From contig PJFB01000002.1 in assembly GCA_003574895.1 (NCBI GenBank), positions 124,001 through 188,000 of the forward strand: 64,000 bases of DNA, in the 5' to 3' direction. Positions 26,984 through 36,380 of this stretch are shown here, piece by piece; the stretch's first letter is position 1; each line of letters opens with the position of its first letter. The stretch is from Geobacter sp. GTDB lineage: Bacteria > Desulfobacterota > Desulfuromonadia > Geobacterales > Pseudopelobacteraceae. The notes under the pieces were generated by a model, which did not search any database, was not told the DNA's origin, and saw nothing but the letters and a program-made list of their open reading frames with translations. Made by a program: the position numbers and the translations under genes.

Positions 26984-27685
26984 CTATTTTCGGGGCTCCG
27001 GTTGTCCGGATGCGATCAGTGGCACCTCAAAGGTTGTACCGGCCTGACTAAAGCGTACCCGATCCTGCAGAATCTCGACTATTTTAGCCCCCGCTACGAC
27101 ACCTTGCTCCCGCATGAGAAAACCGTTTACCACTGCCCGTCTGGCGCTACGCTCATCTTGCCAGGCAATACCTGACACCTTGATGTCGGTTCTGGGTGGA
27201 GATGCCGAAACGATTGGCACTTCCTGCTGGCTTATCGATGTTAATGGCTTGTCATGGGCAGGCCGGCTTTTCAGGCGGCTCCGGACTGGCGGGGATGATT
27301 TTGATTCCCTGGGAACGGTTGAGGGCACTGCCGGCAATACCGGTTTAATCGACGGTCGCGCTTGGGCCTGAGACTTGACTGGTTGTTGTGGAGCCGGAGC
27401 GGAAAGCAGTGGCCTGGGAACCACTGTTTTAGTGGACAGAGGAGTAGGCACCGGGTGGTTCTTACTGCCGCCCATTTTCCCATCCTTTAGAAAAAAATAG
27501 GTCGTACCAAAGGTAAGAAGCGAAGCTGCCAACACCACAACTACGATCTTCCAGGCGCCACCGCCGGAAGGCCGCCGATGGTCTTCCCGCAGTAACTCCC
27601 CAGAGATGTTGACCATCCCGGAACCGTTGCTTTTTTTGAACTTTTCATTTTCCAGTTTTTTAAGCGCATCCAAAATATAACTCAT
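26984..27685 (-). CDS. GspB-like general secretion pathway protein
   Basis: A 233-residue bitopic membrane protein: short cytoplasmic start MSYILDALKKLENEK, typical of GspB/ExeB, one transmembrane helix (~45-65), a long Pro/Ser-rich periplasmic linker, and a C-terminal T2SS-B domain (VSGIAWQDERSARRAVVNG, then VRFSQAGTTFEVPL). GspA and GspB together place the secretin ring of type II secretion through peptidoglycan in Aeromonas. Directly downstream of the GspA-like ATPase by eight bases, which supports the pair. No secretin or other secretion gene is in the window. Confidence 0.82.
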   Translation of the reverse strand: MSYILDALKKLENEKFKKSNGSGMVNISGELLREDHRRPSGGGAWKIVVVVLAASLLTFGTTYFFLKDGKMGGSKNHPVPTPLSTKTVVPRPLLSAPAPQQPVKSQAQARPSIKPVLPAVPSTVPRESKSSPPVRSRLKSRPAHDKPLTSISQQEVPIVSASPPRTDIKVSGIAWQDERSARRAVVNGFLMREQGVVAGAKIVEILQDRVRFSQAGTTFEVPLIASGQPEPRK

Positions 27686-27693
27686 TTACAAAA

Positions 27694-28560
27694 TCACTTT
27701 CCGGCAAACAGCCAGTATAAAATACGGCCCAAAATCCTACGGCCTTCGCTGGAACCTGCCTGGGCCTCGGCAATGACCTGCGTTGCAATAGAAGAGGTCA
27801 CTGTGAGGCTTTCCCGGGTCCAGGCCAGAACCAAGGCCTGATCGCAAACCACATTGATCAGCCTGGGGATGCCCCGGGAAAATCTGTAGATCTTTTTGAC
27901 CGCGCCCCTGGTAAATAGTCCTGGAATTCGACTGCCGGAAACTTTAAGCCTATGGCTGATATAATCTTGCGTATCGTTTAGCTTCATGGGTGTCAGCCGA
28001 CAACGCACCGTGATGCGCTGACTTAGCTGGCGCAGGTCATGCCGGTTCAACACATCGTTCAATTCCGGTTGTCCGGCCAGGATGATCTGAATTAGCTTGT
28101 CCTGTTCCGTTTCAAGATTCGAGATCAAGCGAACCTGTTCCATAACATCAGGGGTCAGATTTTGCGCCTCGTCGATCACCAGGACAACCGTCCTGCCAGC
28201 TGCATTCTGTTCCAACAGATAGCGGTTAAGATCGTCAAGGTTACCGAAACCATGGGGCCCGGAGGATTCGCAACCGAATTCCCGACAGATGTTTGCCAGC
28301 AGTTGTTCGGCGGAAACACACGGATTGAAAATCAGCGCACTCCGATACTTCTCCGTGTTCAATTGGGAGAGAAGGGTCCGCAGAACAGTGGTTTTGCCGG
28401 TTCCCACCTCACCGGTAAGAGCAATGAATCCGGCGTGGCTGTCAATGCCGTAGAGCAGATGGGCAAACGCTTCTCGATGAATGCCGCTCAGATAGAGGAA
28501 ATTGGGATTGGGTGTAATGGTAAACGGTTTTTCGTTGAAACCGAAGAACTGGCAGTACAT
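27694..28560 (-). CDS. ExeA/GspA-like AAA ATPase
   Basis: A 288-residue AAA+ ATPase of the ExeA/GspA type. N-terminus MYCQFFGFNEKPFTITPNP is diagnostic. Walker A is LTGEVGTGKTT and Walker B is VVLVIDEAQNLTPD, with LINVVCDQALVLAW in the lid. The usual transmembrane and peptidoglycan-binding parts of ExeA are absent: the protein ends soon after the ATPase domain. ATG at 28560 is preferred over a GTG two codons earlier because of the spacing from GAG. Works with the GspB-like protein encoded next. The name of this family also covers ATPases of pilus systems and transposons, but the neighbour settles it. Confidence 0.83.
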   Translation of the reverse strand: MYCQFFGFNEKPFTITPNPNFLYLSGIHREAFAHLLYGIDSHAGFIALTGEVGTGKTTVLRTLLSQLNTEKYRSALIFNPCVSAEQLLANICREFGCESSGPHGFGNLDDLNRYLLEQNAAGRTVVLVIDEAQNLTPDVMEQVRLISNLETEQDKLIQIILAGQPELNDVLNRHDLRQLSQRITVRCRLTPMKLNDTQDYISHRLKVSGSRIPGLFTRGAVKKIYRFSRGIPRLINVVCDQALVLAWTRESLTVTSSIATQVIAEAQAGSSEGRRILGRILYWLFAGK

Positions 28561-28652
28561 GATCACGTCTCGATCAAAAGGCAGTATGATCGCAATAGAA
28601 ACCTTTCAAAGCGATTTCCACTGTGAATAAATAAGCACTGTCGCATATCAGG

Positions 28653-30050
28653 CTAACTACCTTCCCGGCAGCGCAAGATCTCACTCAGCACCATTTCCCG
28701 TGCCGTGCCACCCGGCACATTGCGGGCATTGATACTAGCCTCGATAGTGATGGCAGCAAAAATGTCATTATCAAAATATGGAGAAAAAAGCTGCCACTCT
28801 GTCAGGGAGAGCTCGGTTATATCCATCTCGTTTTCAACACAGTATTTGACCGCGTTACCCACGGCTTCATGGGCGTCACGGAAAGGCAAACCCTTGCGCA
28901 CGAGGTAATCAGCCACATCTGTGGCAGTAGAAAAGCCCTGACTGGCTGCCCGGCGCATGTTGAGCTCGCAAACCTGGAACTCCCTTATCATATCTACGAA
29001 TATCTTGAGGCACCCTTTGACGTTATCGATGGTATCGAAAAGAGGCTCCTTGTCCTCCTGCATGTCTTTGTTGTAAGCCAAAGGCAGTGACTTCATAACC
29101 GTGAGCAATGCCATGAGGTTGCCGTATACCCGGCCAGTCTTGCCCCGTACCAGTTCCGGTACATCAGGGTTTTTTTTCTGCGGCATGATGGAAGAACCTG
29201 TACAGAAACTATCCGACAATTCGATAAATTTGTATTCACTGGTTGACCACAGGATCAGCTCCTCGGAAAACCGCGAGAGATGCATCATCAATATCGATGA
29301 GGCCGCCAGGAACTCAAGGGCAAAATCACGGTCCGAGACAGAATCCAGCGAATTGCGGGTAATGGCAGGGAAGCCCAGCTGTTCGGCAACATACAATCGA
29401 TCTATTGGAAAGGTCGTACCAGCCAGAGCCCCCGCCCCCAATGGCATGACATTGACCCTTTTGAGGCAATCCTCCATACGTGCTATGTCCCGCTTGAACA
29501 TCTCAACGTAGGCCATCAGATGATGACTGAAAAGAATCGGTTGGGCGGTTTGCAAATGGGTATATCCTGGCATTACCACATCAAGATTGACCTCTGCTTT
29601 GTTCAGTAAGGCATCGATCAGCAGGTCGAGAAAAGTTACTATCTCCACAATTTCATCCCGCAAATAGAGACGGATGTCCAGGGCCACCTGGTCGTTCCTG
29701 GAGCGGCCCGTGTGCAGGCGTTTTCCGGCTTCGCCAATCTTTGCGGAGAGCCGAGCCTCGATATTCATATGGATGTCTTCCAGGCTGATCGAAAAATCGA
29801 ACTCACCGGCCTCGATCTGCTGCAATATCTGCTGCAGGCCATGGACTATGGTCTCCACATCGGCTATGGGAATTATGCCCTGCTTGCCCAGCATACGCGC
29901 ATGAGCGATGGAACCGCGGATATCCTGATGATAGAGCCGTTTATCAAAACCGATCGAAGCGGTGAATTCTTCCACGAATTTATCTGTGGGCTGGGTAAAA
30001 CGACCTCCCCAAAGTTTATCTTGGGACACATCCGTCTCCTCAGTGGTCAT
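28653..30050 (-). CDS. argH: Argininosuccinate lyase
   Basis: Last step of arginine biosynthesis, splitting argininosuccinate to arginine and fumarate. 465 residues; N-terminal [18 protein letters not shown] and the superfamily signature [12 protein letters not shown] are diagnostic, with the catalytic Ser in that loop. The start overlaps the stop of the nitrilase-like gene (ATGA), so translation is coupled. Terminal arg gene of this run. Confidence 0.97.
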   Translation of the reverse strand: MTTEETDVSQDKLWGGRFTQPTDKFVEEFTASIGFDKRLYHQDIRGSIAHARMLGKQGIIPIADVETIVHGLQQILQQIEAGEFDFSISLEDIHMNIEARLSAKIGEAGKRLHTGRSRNDQVALDIRLYLRDEIVEIVTFLDLLIDALLNKAEVNLDVVMPGYTHLQTAQPILFSHHLMAYVEMFKRDIARMEDCLKRVNVMPLGAGALAGTTFPIDRLYVAEQLGFPAITRNSLDSVSDRDFALEFLAASSILMMHLSRFSEELILWSTSEYKFIELSDSFCTGSSIMPQKKNPDVPELVRGKTGRVYGNLMALLTVMKSLPLAYNKDMQEDKEPLFDTIDNVKGCLKIFVDMIREFQVCELNMRRAASQGFSTATDVADYLVRKGLPFRDAHEAVGNAVKYCVENEMDITELSLTEWQLFSPYFDNDIFAAITIEASINARNVPGGTAREMVLSEILRCREGS

Positions 30051-31213
30051 ATGTTGTTCTCACTTTCTATTTCATATCCTGCCGCCAACTCCTCGGCAGT
30101 AACTTTACGCCATCCTCCGGCATTGCCAGGGCTCATGATGGCATGTACCTTGAGCGGCACTCGTGACGTGCGCGGATCGATCTCATGCTGTTGCGGCAGA
30201 TTAAAATACAAAAGGCGCGTTCCGCTGCCGAATCGCAGCCGACATACCGGAGCGCCATCAAAGTCATCTGTGGCAAACTCGCTTAACGTTACATGGGACA
30301 AACGATGGCCACGATTGATAACTACATAGGAATGGCCAAATCCCATCCGCGGTTCATCTTCCAGGCGGGTCTCATCCGAGGCATTGCCGAAAACGGTTAC
30401 AGTTTCGCGCACACCGGGCATATCCTCCAGATATTCACCGTAAAAACCGCAGATCACATCGCGATAGGCGCTATGCTCCGGCTTCGGGTTGCACTGAATC
30501 ACGAACAAGGCGTCCAACCCCTGCCGCGTAGTGAAAAAGAGCTGATTGGAATGATCTATGATCTGCCGGATATTGGAAGTGTAAAGGTCCCGATATAGAT
30601 AGTCCAGGCAGATTATAGCCATGAAGTTAAAACACGCCGGTCTGCTGCGCATATAGTAGAAATGCCTGCCCCGGTAAAGGTCGTGGAACTTATCGATATA
30701 TTCCTCTCCATGAAAGGGGTGGCTCTTGGCTTCCAAAAACACCCGCAAACGGCCATCGGCCTCCTTTACCGCGATACAGCACCAGTTAACCGGCACATCA
30801 AGCACATCACCCGAATCAATGTCCCGCTCTACTAATTCTATGGCCTCGGCATTATCCTCACGGAAACGCATCAACAGGTCGCGGTACTCACGCAGGGATA
30901 TATGCTCCACTCCGAACATGGTCACGGTGTTGGCGCGAAAGCTGCGTTCGATCTCTGCCAGCATGTCATCGAAATGGGATACCGGTAGCGAGGTCTCGGG
31001 GAAGAGCAGGAAATGCAACTTCTTGAGGTTTCCCTCGCCCCCCGCGACCAGGTCAAGGATCGAGCGCACCCTTGCCCACTGGGCATCAGGATCAACCAGG
31101 CAAAAACCGCTATCGCAGCGCCTCAGGTTATTGGGTATCTGGGCAATCAGGCAATGCAGGTGGTGTCCGAGTGGAAAGTCCAGATTGACTTTTTTATCGA
31201 TTATTACCGGCAT
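30047..31213 (-). CDS. Nitrilase-superfamily-like protein in the arginine cluster
   Basis: A 388-residue protein not recognised as a named family. The pattern of the carbon-nitrogen hydrolase triad is visible: Glu in [12 protein letters not shown], Lys in [11 protein letters not shown] and Cys in [14 protein letters not shown], followed by [14 protein letters not shown] and later [11 protein letters not shown], which correspond to the usual strand order. The N-terminus ([18 protein letters not shown]) and a ~100-residue C-terminal part are unlike standard nitrilases. ATG at 31213, four bases after the NUDIX gene stop, is chosen over an open frame extending back to 31348 inside that gene. Substrate unknown; it could be an amidase or have lost activity. 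Coupled by ATGA to argH. Confidence 0.7.
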   Translation of the reverse strand: MPVIIDKKVNLDFPLGHHLHCLIAQIPNNLRRCDSGFCLVDPDAQWARVRSILDLVAGGEGNLKKLHFLLFPETSLPVSHFDDMLAEIERSFRANTVTMFGVEHISLREYRDLLMRFREDNAEAIELVERDIDSGDVLDVPVNWCCIAVKEADGRLRVFLEAKSHPFHGEEYIDKFHDLYRGRHFYYMRSRPACFNFMAIICLDYLYRDLYTSNIRQIIDHSNQLFFTTRQGLDALFVIQCNPKPEHSAYRDVICGFYGEYLEDMPGVRETVTVFGNASDETRLEDEPRMGFGHSYVVINRGHRLSHVTLSEFATDDFDGAPVCRLRFGSGTRLLYFNLPQQHEIDPRTSRVPLKVHAIMSPGNAGGWRKVTAEELAAGYEIESENNI

Positions 31214-31217
31214 TTTT

Positions 31218-31667
31218 TCAGCTGGATACTTCGCAGGTACATAATTCGGGGAAAACGATCCCCAGGATATAGCGGGTCCCATCCGGCATATGGTATGCCG
31301 GAATCTCTGAACGGTGCGCCCAGGCGACTTCGGACACCTCGGCCTCATTCTGCCTGATATCGCAATAAAGTGGTCTGCACCGGTAATACAGGATTACGAA
31401 GTGATCGTTGTCTTCACCCGGCGTGATATGTTCGAACACATCGACCAATCCTTCGATCTCGACTTCAAGACCAACCTCTTCGTGCACCTCCCGTTTCAGA
31501 GCCACAAGGATCGATTCACCCAGATTGATCTTGCCCCCAGGCATTACCCACATGTCAAGAAAAGGTGGAATGCTCCGCTTGGTCAGGAGAACACGATCTT
31601 CATCATCAACGATAACGGCCACCACCGAGGTGACAATATGTTCCTTTTTGAATTTTTTTGTCGTCAT
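31218..31667 (-). CDS. NUDIX hydrolase
   Basis: A 149-residue NUDIX protein. The Nudix box is GKINLGESILVALKREVHEEVGLE (here GGKINLGES and REVHEEVGLE), with the metal-binding EVHEE. These enzymes cleave nucleoside diphosphates linked to another group. Start MTTKKFKKEH at 31667 is preferred; the frame runs back to 31721 but that start would sit within a strong hairpin. Located between argG and the nitrilase-like gene; the substrate cannot be read from sequence. Confidence 0.88.
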   Translation of the reverse strand: MTTKKFKKEHIVTSVVAVIVDDEDRVLLTKRSIPPFLDMWVMPGGKINLGESILVALKREVHEEVGLEVEIEGLVDVFEHITPGEDNDHFVILYYRCRPLYCDIRQNEAEVSEVAWAHRSEIPAYHMPDGTRYILGIVFPELCTCEVSS

Positions 31668-31693
31668 AACATTTTTAGTATCCAAATTTTTTC

Positions 31694-31740
31694 TGCCAGG
31701 CCCGCGAACCGTTGCAATCAAAAGGTTCGCGGGCCTGGCA
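31694..31740. other. Strong 17-bp hairpin between argG and the NUDIX gene
   Basis: A perfect 17-base inverted repeat (31694-31710 with 31724-31740) around 13 bases, very GC-rich. Neither side has a U-tract, so it is not a standard intrinsic terminator. It begins 16 bases after the argG stop and could stabilise the argG end of the mRNA or pause transcription, giving less of the downstream genes. Confidence 0.7.
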
Positions 31741-31755
31741 GAGGGTTTACATGTG

Positions 31756-32979
31756 TTATTTCTTTTTTGCCGCCATCATAAGCGACCTGATTCGCAACCT
31801 TAACGAATTGATTTTGATGAAACCTTCGGCGTCCGCCTGATTGAATACCTGGTCTTTTTCAAAGGTGGCAAAATCCAGGTTGAAGAGCGAATCGGTATCC
31901 GATTTGCGGCCAACGGTGCGGCAATGCCCCTTGTAGAGCTTGACGCGAGCCACGCCATTCACGCATTTTTGCGAATCGTCAACCAAGGTCTGCAGCATCA
32001 GACGCTCCGGTGAAAACCAGTAGCCAGCGTAAACAAGACGGGCATACTCGGGGATCAGACCGTCGCGGATACGCATAACTTCGCGGTCCATGGTAATCTG
32101 CTCCACAGCCGAGTGGGCCTCACGCAAAATGGTCCCACCAGGGGTCTCGTAGACACCGCGAGATTTCATGCCCACTGAGCGGTTCTCCAACAGGTCCACC
32201 CGACCAATGCCGTGCTCGCCACCGATGAAATTGAGATGGGCCAGGAGTTGGGCCGGGGTCATCTTTTCCCCGTCCACGGCCACGGCATTGCCGTTTTTGA
32301 ATTCGATCTCAACGTACTGCGGCTTGTTGGGGGCCTTTTCCGGCGACTTGGTCAAGGTGTACATATCTTCCGGCGCTTCGGCCCAGGTATCCTCAAGAAT
32401 CCCCCCTTCAAAGGAGATATGCAACATATTGCGGTCGGAGGACCAGGGACGCTTTTTGGTGGTCGGGATAGGGATGCCGTTTTTCTTGGCATACTCAACC
32501 AACGCCTGACGGCTGTTGAGAGTCCATTCGCGCCACGGTGCGATCACTTTGATGGATGGGTTGTAATGATAGTAAGCCAGCTCGAAGCGGACCTGGTCGT
32601 TCCCTTTGCCGGTGGCGCCGTGGGAAACTGCATCGCACTTCTCCTTGGCAGCGATCTCCATTTGGCGTTTGGCGATCAGCGGGCGGGCAATGGAGGTCCC
32701 CAGCAGGTAATGACCTTCGTAGATGGCATTGGCACGGAACATGGGGTACACGAAATCCCTGACGAATTCTTCCTTCAGGTCATCGATATAAACCTTATCG
32801 GCACCAGTAGCCAGAGCCTTCTCGCGGATTGGGTCCAGTTCGTCGCCCTGTCCCAGATCGGCAGAAAATGCGACGACCTTGCATCCATACTCATTTTTGA
32901 GCCATTTGAGAATGATTGAGGTATCCAATCCGCCGGAATATGCCAAAACTATTTTCTTCACTTCTTGCTTGTTAGCCAT
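31756..32979 (-). CDS. argG: Argininosuccinate synthase
   Basis: Joins citrulline and aspartate using ATP to make argininosuccinate. 407 residues; the ATP-binding P-loop [19 protein letters not shown] and the later [10 protein letters not shown] are diagnostic. GGAGG five bases before ATG at 32979 sets the start, four codons inside a longer open frame. Followed by a hairpin and the NUDIX gene; argF precedes it by 122 bases, a spacer large enough for its own promoter. Confidence 0.97.
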   Translation of the reverse strand: MANKQEVKKIVLAYSGGLDTSIILKWLKNEYGCKVVAFSADLGQGDELDPIREKALATGADKVYIDDLKEEFVRDFVYPMFRANAIYEGHYLLGTSIARPLIAKRQMEIAAKEKCDAVSHGATGKGNDQVRFELAYYHYNPSIKVIAPWREWTLNSRQALVEYAKKNGIPIPTTKKRPWSSDRNMLHISFEGGILEDTWAEAPEDMYTLTKSPEKAPNKPQYVEIEFKNGNAVAVDGEKMTPAQLLAHLNFIGGEHGIGRVDLLENRSVGMKSRGVYETPGGTILREAHSAVEQITMDREVMRIRDGLIPEYARLVYAGYWFSPERLMLQTLVDDSQKCVNGVARVKLYKGHCRTVGRKSDTDSLFNLDFATFEKDQVFNQADAEGFIKINSLRLRIRSLMMAAKKK

Positions 32980-33101
32980 GTCGGCCTCCATTTTAAATAA
33001 TATTTACGGCATTTAATCGCTTCTGCAAACAATGTATGGGAATCCGATAGTCGGAACATCGTAAAAACAACCCATATTTATACGGACTTTAATCTTCCGT
33101 A

Positions 33102-34019
33102 TCATGAACACCCTATCAACCGCGCCATAATCGCTTTTTGTATGTGCAGGCGGTTTTCGGCCTCGTCCCAGACAACTGAATTCCGGCTCTCGATGACCGA
33201 ATCGGTAATCTCCTCGCCCCGGTGTGCCGGCAGACAGTGCAGTACGATGCAGTCCGGCTTGGCCAGCGCCAGCAACGCATCATCCAGACAATAGCCCTTG
33301 AAAGCCTTTTCCCGTTTCTGTTGTTCGGCTTCCTGCCCCATACTGGCCCAGACATCGGTATTGAGCACATCGGCGTGCTTTACCGCCTCGCGCGGGTCTT
33401 CGGTCAGAAGAATCCTGGAGGAAGCCCTGGACTTGGCCCAAGCCATGACTGCGGCGTCAGGTTCATAACCCTTGGGACAGGCCAGGGTCAGATCAAAACC
33501 AAGGATAGCCGCAGCCTCGATCCAGGTGTTGGCCATGTTGTTGCCGTCACCGACCCAGGCGAACTTCAACCCGTCATAGCTCCCCTTGTGTTCGATAACG
33601 GTCTGCAAATCAGCCATGATCTGACAAGGATGGAACAGGTCGGTCAGGCCGTTGATTACCGGCACCCCGGAATATTCGGCAAATTCGGTCACGATTTCCT
33701 GACCAAAGGTGCGGATCATAACTCCGTCGCAGTAGCGGGCCATGACGCGGGCAGTGTCCTTTATCGGCTCGCCACGCCCCATCTGGGAATTGCCGGAAGG
33801 CATGAACAGCCCATGGCCGCCTAGCTGAAAAACCCCCACCTCAAATGAAACCCTGGTCCTGGTGGATGATTTTTCAAAGATCAGCGCCACTGTTTTTCCA
33901 TCCAGAAGCCTGTGGGGAATCCCCTGCTTTTGTTTGTCCTTCAGATCCTTAGCAAAGACAAGGAGACTATCCAGTTCTTCCTTGCTGAAATCATGCAGCG
34001 CCAGGAAATGCCGTACCAT
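33102..34019 (-). CDS. argF: Ornithine carbamoyltransferase
   Basis: Makes citrulline from ornithine and carbamoyl phosphate. 305 residues with the carbamoyl phosphate motif EKSSTRTRVSFE, the HPCQ motif (LFHPCQIMADLQT) and the ornithine-loop motif HCLPAHRGEE. Start preceded by GGGGG. Eight bases after argD. Confidence 0.97.
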   Translation of the reverse strand: MVRHFLALHDFSKEELDSLLVFAKDLKDKQKQGIPHRLLDGKTVALIFEKSSTRTRVSFEVGVFQLGGHGLFMPSGNSQMGRGEPIKDTARVMARYCDGVMIRTFGQEIVTEFAEYSGVPVINGLTDLFHPCQIMADLQTVIEHKGSYDGLKFAWVGDGNNMANTWIEAAAILGFDLTLACPKGYEPDAAVMAWAKSRASSRILLTEDPREAVKHADVLNTDVWASMGQEAEQQKREKAFKGYCLDDALLALAKPDCIVLHCLPAHRGEEITDSVIESRNSVVWDEAENRLHIQKAIMARLIGCS

Positions 34020-34027
34020 TTTCCCCC

Positions 34028-35224
34028 CTATGCCTCGACCTCGGCAAAAATGCCGTCGAGTATCACAATCATCTTGTCGATCTCCTGCTTGGTCACCACC
34101 AGAGGCGGCACAAAACGGAGAACCGTGTCGTGGGTAACGTTGAGCAGCAAACCGCGGTTATGCCCCTGTTTGACGATGTCCGCCCCGGGAATGGTGAGCC
34201 CCATGCCGATCATCAGCCCGATGCCCCTCACTTCCTTGACAAAGGAGTACTTCTTGCCCAGAGCTTCCAGTTCACCCAGCAGGTATTCGCCGATCTCTTC
34301 GGTCCGGTTGAGGATCCCGTCCTCCAGCAGGACGCGCATCGTTGCTATGGCCGACGCGCACACCAACGGATTGCCGCCGAAGGTGGAACCGTGGGTGCCA
34401 GGCGTGAAGGAGGCGGCATATTGGTCCTTGGCCAGCATGGTGCCGATCGGGGCGCCTCCGGCCAGCGCCTTGGCCAAGGTCATGATGTCGGGCTGCACGC
34501 CAAAATGTTCGTAGGCAAAGAGCTTGCCGGTCCGTCCCATCCCCACCTGGACTTCATCGAAGATCAGCAGTAACCCATGCTGGTCGCAGATAGCCCTTAC
34601 CTCCTGGAAGTAGTCGGCTGATGGCACGTTGACGCCCCCCTCACCCTGAATCGGCTCCAGCATGACAGCGCAGGTATTCGGGGTGACTGCCGCTGCCAAC
34701 GCAGCAGCATCGTTGAAGGGGACATGGGTAAAACCGTGCAGGAGCGGGTCGAAGAAACGCTGCACCTTTTCCTGGCCCGTGGCGGAAACAGTGGCCATGG
34801 TCCTGCCGTGAAACGATTCGGCAGCGGTGATGATCTCGTAGCGCTCGGGGCCGAACTTGTCCCGGCTGTATTTTCGGGCAAGCTTGATGGCCGCCTCGTT
34901 GGCCTCAGCCCCGCTATTGCAGAAAAAGGCCTTGTCCGCAAAGGAGTAACGGCAGAGAAGCTCGGCCAGCTCGATCTGTTGCGGGATCTGGTAGTAGTTG
35001 GAACAGTGAATCAGCTCCGTGGCCTGCTGCTGCAGGGCAGCCACGACCTTGGGGTGACAATGGCCAAGATTGTTTACGGCCACGCCGGCCAGGAAATCCA
35101 GGTATTCCCTGCCATCGGCGTCCCACAGTCGGCAACCGGCTCCCCGCACCGGCACGATGGGATAGCGCCCGTAGGTCTTCATTATGTATTTGTCGGATTT
35201 TTCGATCCACTGTTGTGAGTTCAT
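34028..35224 (-). CDS. argD: Acetylornithine aminotransferase
   Basis: Class III PLP aminotransferase in arginine biosynthesis, possibly also acting in lysine biosynthesis. 398 residues with YLDFLAGVAVNNLGH, SGAEANEAAIKLAR, the PLP Asp in IFDEVQVGMGRTG and the Schiff-base Lys in TLAKALAGGAPIG. The start MNSQQWIEKS at 35224 has GGAG six bases upstream; the open frame continues to 35374 but that part crosses the argB-argD spacer. Between argB and argF. Confidence 0.96.
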   Translation of the reverse strand: MNSQQWIEKSDKYIMKTYGRYPIVPVRGAGCRLWDADGREYLDFLAGVAVNNLGHCHPKVVAALQQQATELIHCSNYYQIPQQIELAELLCRYSFADKAFFCNSGAEANEAAIKLARKYSRDKFGPERYEIITAAESFHGRTMATVSATGQEKVQRFFDPLLHGFTHVPFNDAAALAAAVTPNTCAVMLEPIQGEGGVNVPSADYFQEVRAICDQHGLLLIFDEVQVGMGRTGKLFAYEHFGVQPDIMTLAKALAGGAPIGTMLAKDQYAASFTPGTHGSTFGGNPLVCASAIATMRVLLEDGILNRTEEIGEYLLGELEALGKKYSFVKEVRGIGLMIGMGLTIPGADIVKQGHNRGLLLNVTHDTVLRFVPPLVVTKQEIDKMIVILDGIFAEVEA

Positions 35225-35421
35225 ATGTTCTCCGGTCTGATGGGAGCGTGTTTTTTTTCCCAAGATCAAGGCGTCCAAGAGGTGATGCAGATGTTTAGCT
35301 TCGCCACGCCGCACAATTCGCTTGCGAATTGGACCGAGAAGGCGTCCCGAAGTGGGCGGCAGGCCGAGTCGCAAGGAGGCTCAACAGCCAACACAGTATA
35401 TTTGGAGGAATTTGCATCCCC

Positions 35422-36300
35422 CTATTTCTGTATTTCCGTGCCGATGCCTACGTCCGTAAATATCTCCAAAAGGACCGCATGCTCCATGCGGCCGTCGATG
35501 ATATGGGCCTTTTTGACCCCATCCCTGAGGGCATCCGCACAGCACACCACCTTGGGGATCATCCCGCCGGTTATGGCCTCTTCCGCGATCAGACGGTGCA
35601 TGTCGGCCACGGCGATGCTGGAGAGAAGCGTGCCGCTACTGTCTTTTACCCCCTCGATATCGGTCAGCAGAATCAATTTTTCCGCATTGAGGGCTGACGC
35701 CACGCGACCTGCCACCAGGTCGGCGTTGATGTTGTAGCTTTCCCCGCCCTGACCGACACCAACCGGAGCAATAACTGGAATATACTTGCCATGTTCCAGG
35801 GTTGCGATCAGATCTGTGTTGACCTTGACCACATCCCCCACAAAGCCGATGTCCAGCATCTCAGCAGTACCATCCTCCCGGCGGACCTCCTGCAGGAGTT
35901 TTTTGGACAAGAGCAAGGTCCCGTCCTTACCGGAAAGACCTACCGCACGACCACCATGCTGGTTTAGGTAACCGACTACTTCCTTATTAACCTGGCCAAC
36001 CAGCACCATCTCCACCACGGACATGGTCTCTTCGTCCGTCACCCGCATCCCTTTGACAAATTGGGATACAATGCCGTAACGCTTGAGGGTCTCGTTGATT
36101 TGGGGGCCACCACCATGGACAATAACCGTATTGATGCCCAGGGACTTGAGCATGATCACATCCAGGGCGAACGATGCTTTCAGCTTTTCGTCCGCCATGG
36201 CGTGGCCACCGTATTTGATGACAAAGGTTTTACCCGAGAATCGCCGGATATAAGGCAGAGCCTCCATGAGGGTCTTTGCCTTCTCGATCAATTGATTCAT
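35422..36300 (-). CDS. argB: Acetylglutamate kinase
   Basis: Phosphorylates N-acetylglutamate in the second step of arginine biosynthesis, and is usually the arginine-feedback point. 292 residues of the amino-acid kinase fold: [27 protein letters not shown], and the C-terminal region TDVGIGTEI. The N-terminal helix ([21 protein letters not shown]) is the extension found in arginine-sensitive hexameric forms, which suggests feedback inhibition. First gene of the arg run; about 200 bases separate it from argD. Confidence 0.96.
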   Translation of the reverse strand: MNQLIEKAKTLMEALPYIRRFSGKTFVIKYGGHAMADEKLKASFALDVIMLKSLGINTVIVHGGGPQINETLKRYGIVSQFVKGMRVTDEETMSVVEMVLVGQVNKEVVGYLNQHGGRAVGLSGKDGTLLLSKKLLQEVRREDGTAEMLDIGFVGDVVKVNTDLIATLEHGKYIPVIAPVGVGQGGESYNINADLVAGRVASALNAEKLILLTDIEGVKDSSGTLLSSIAVADMHRLIAEEAITGGMIPKVVCCADALRDGVKKAHIIDGRMEHAVLLEIFTDVGIGTEIQK

Positions 36301-36324
36301 ACCGCATCCTTGTTTCCGAAAATA

Positions 36325-36352
36325 AAGCTGCCAACCAGAAAGTTGGCAGCTT
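36325..36352 (-). terminator. Terminator after the receiver-kinase gene
   Basis: Stem AAGCTGCCAAC / GTTGGCAGCTT with a six-base loop; on the minus strand it is followed by TTATTTT. It lies between the end of the hybrid kinase gene and the start of argB, isolating the arg genes. Confidence 0.75.
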
Positions 36353-36380
36353 ACCGTAAAACAGGCAAAATATCAAAATG

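Noticed and set aside
35225-35421. N-terminal extension of argD by 50 residues
   Set aside because: The extension has no homologous character, and GGAG stands directly before the internal ATG at 35224.
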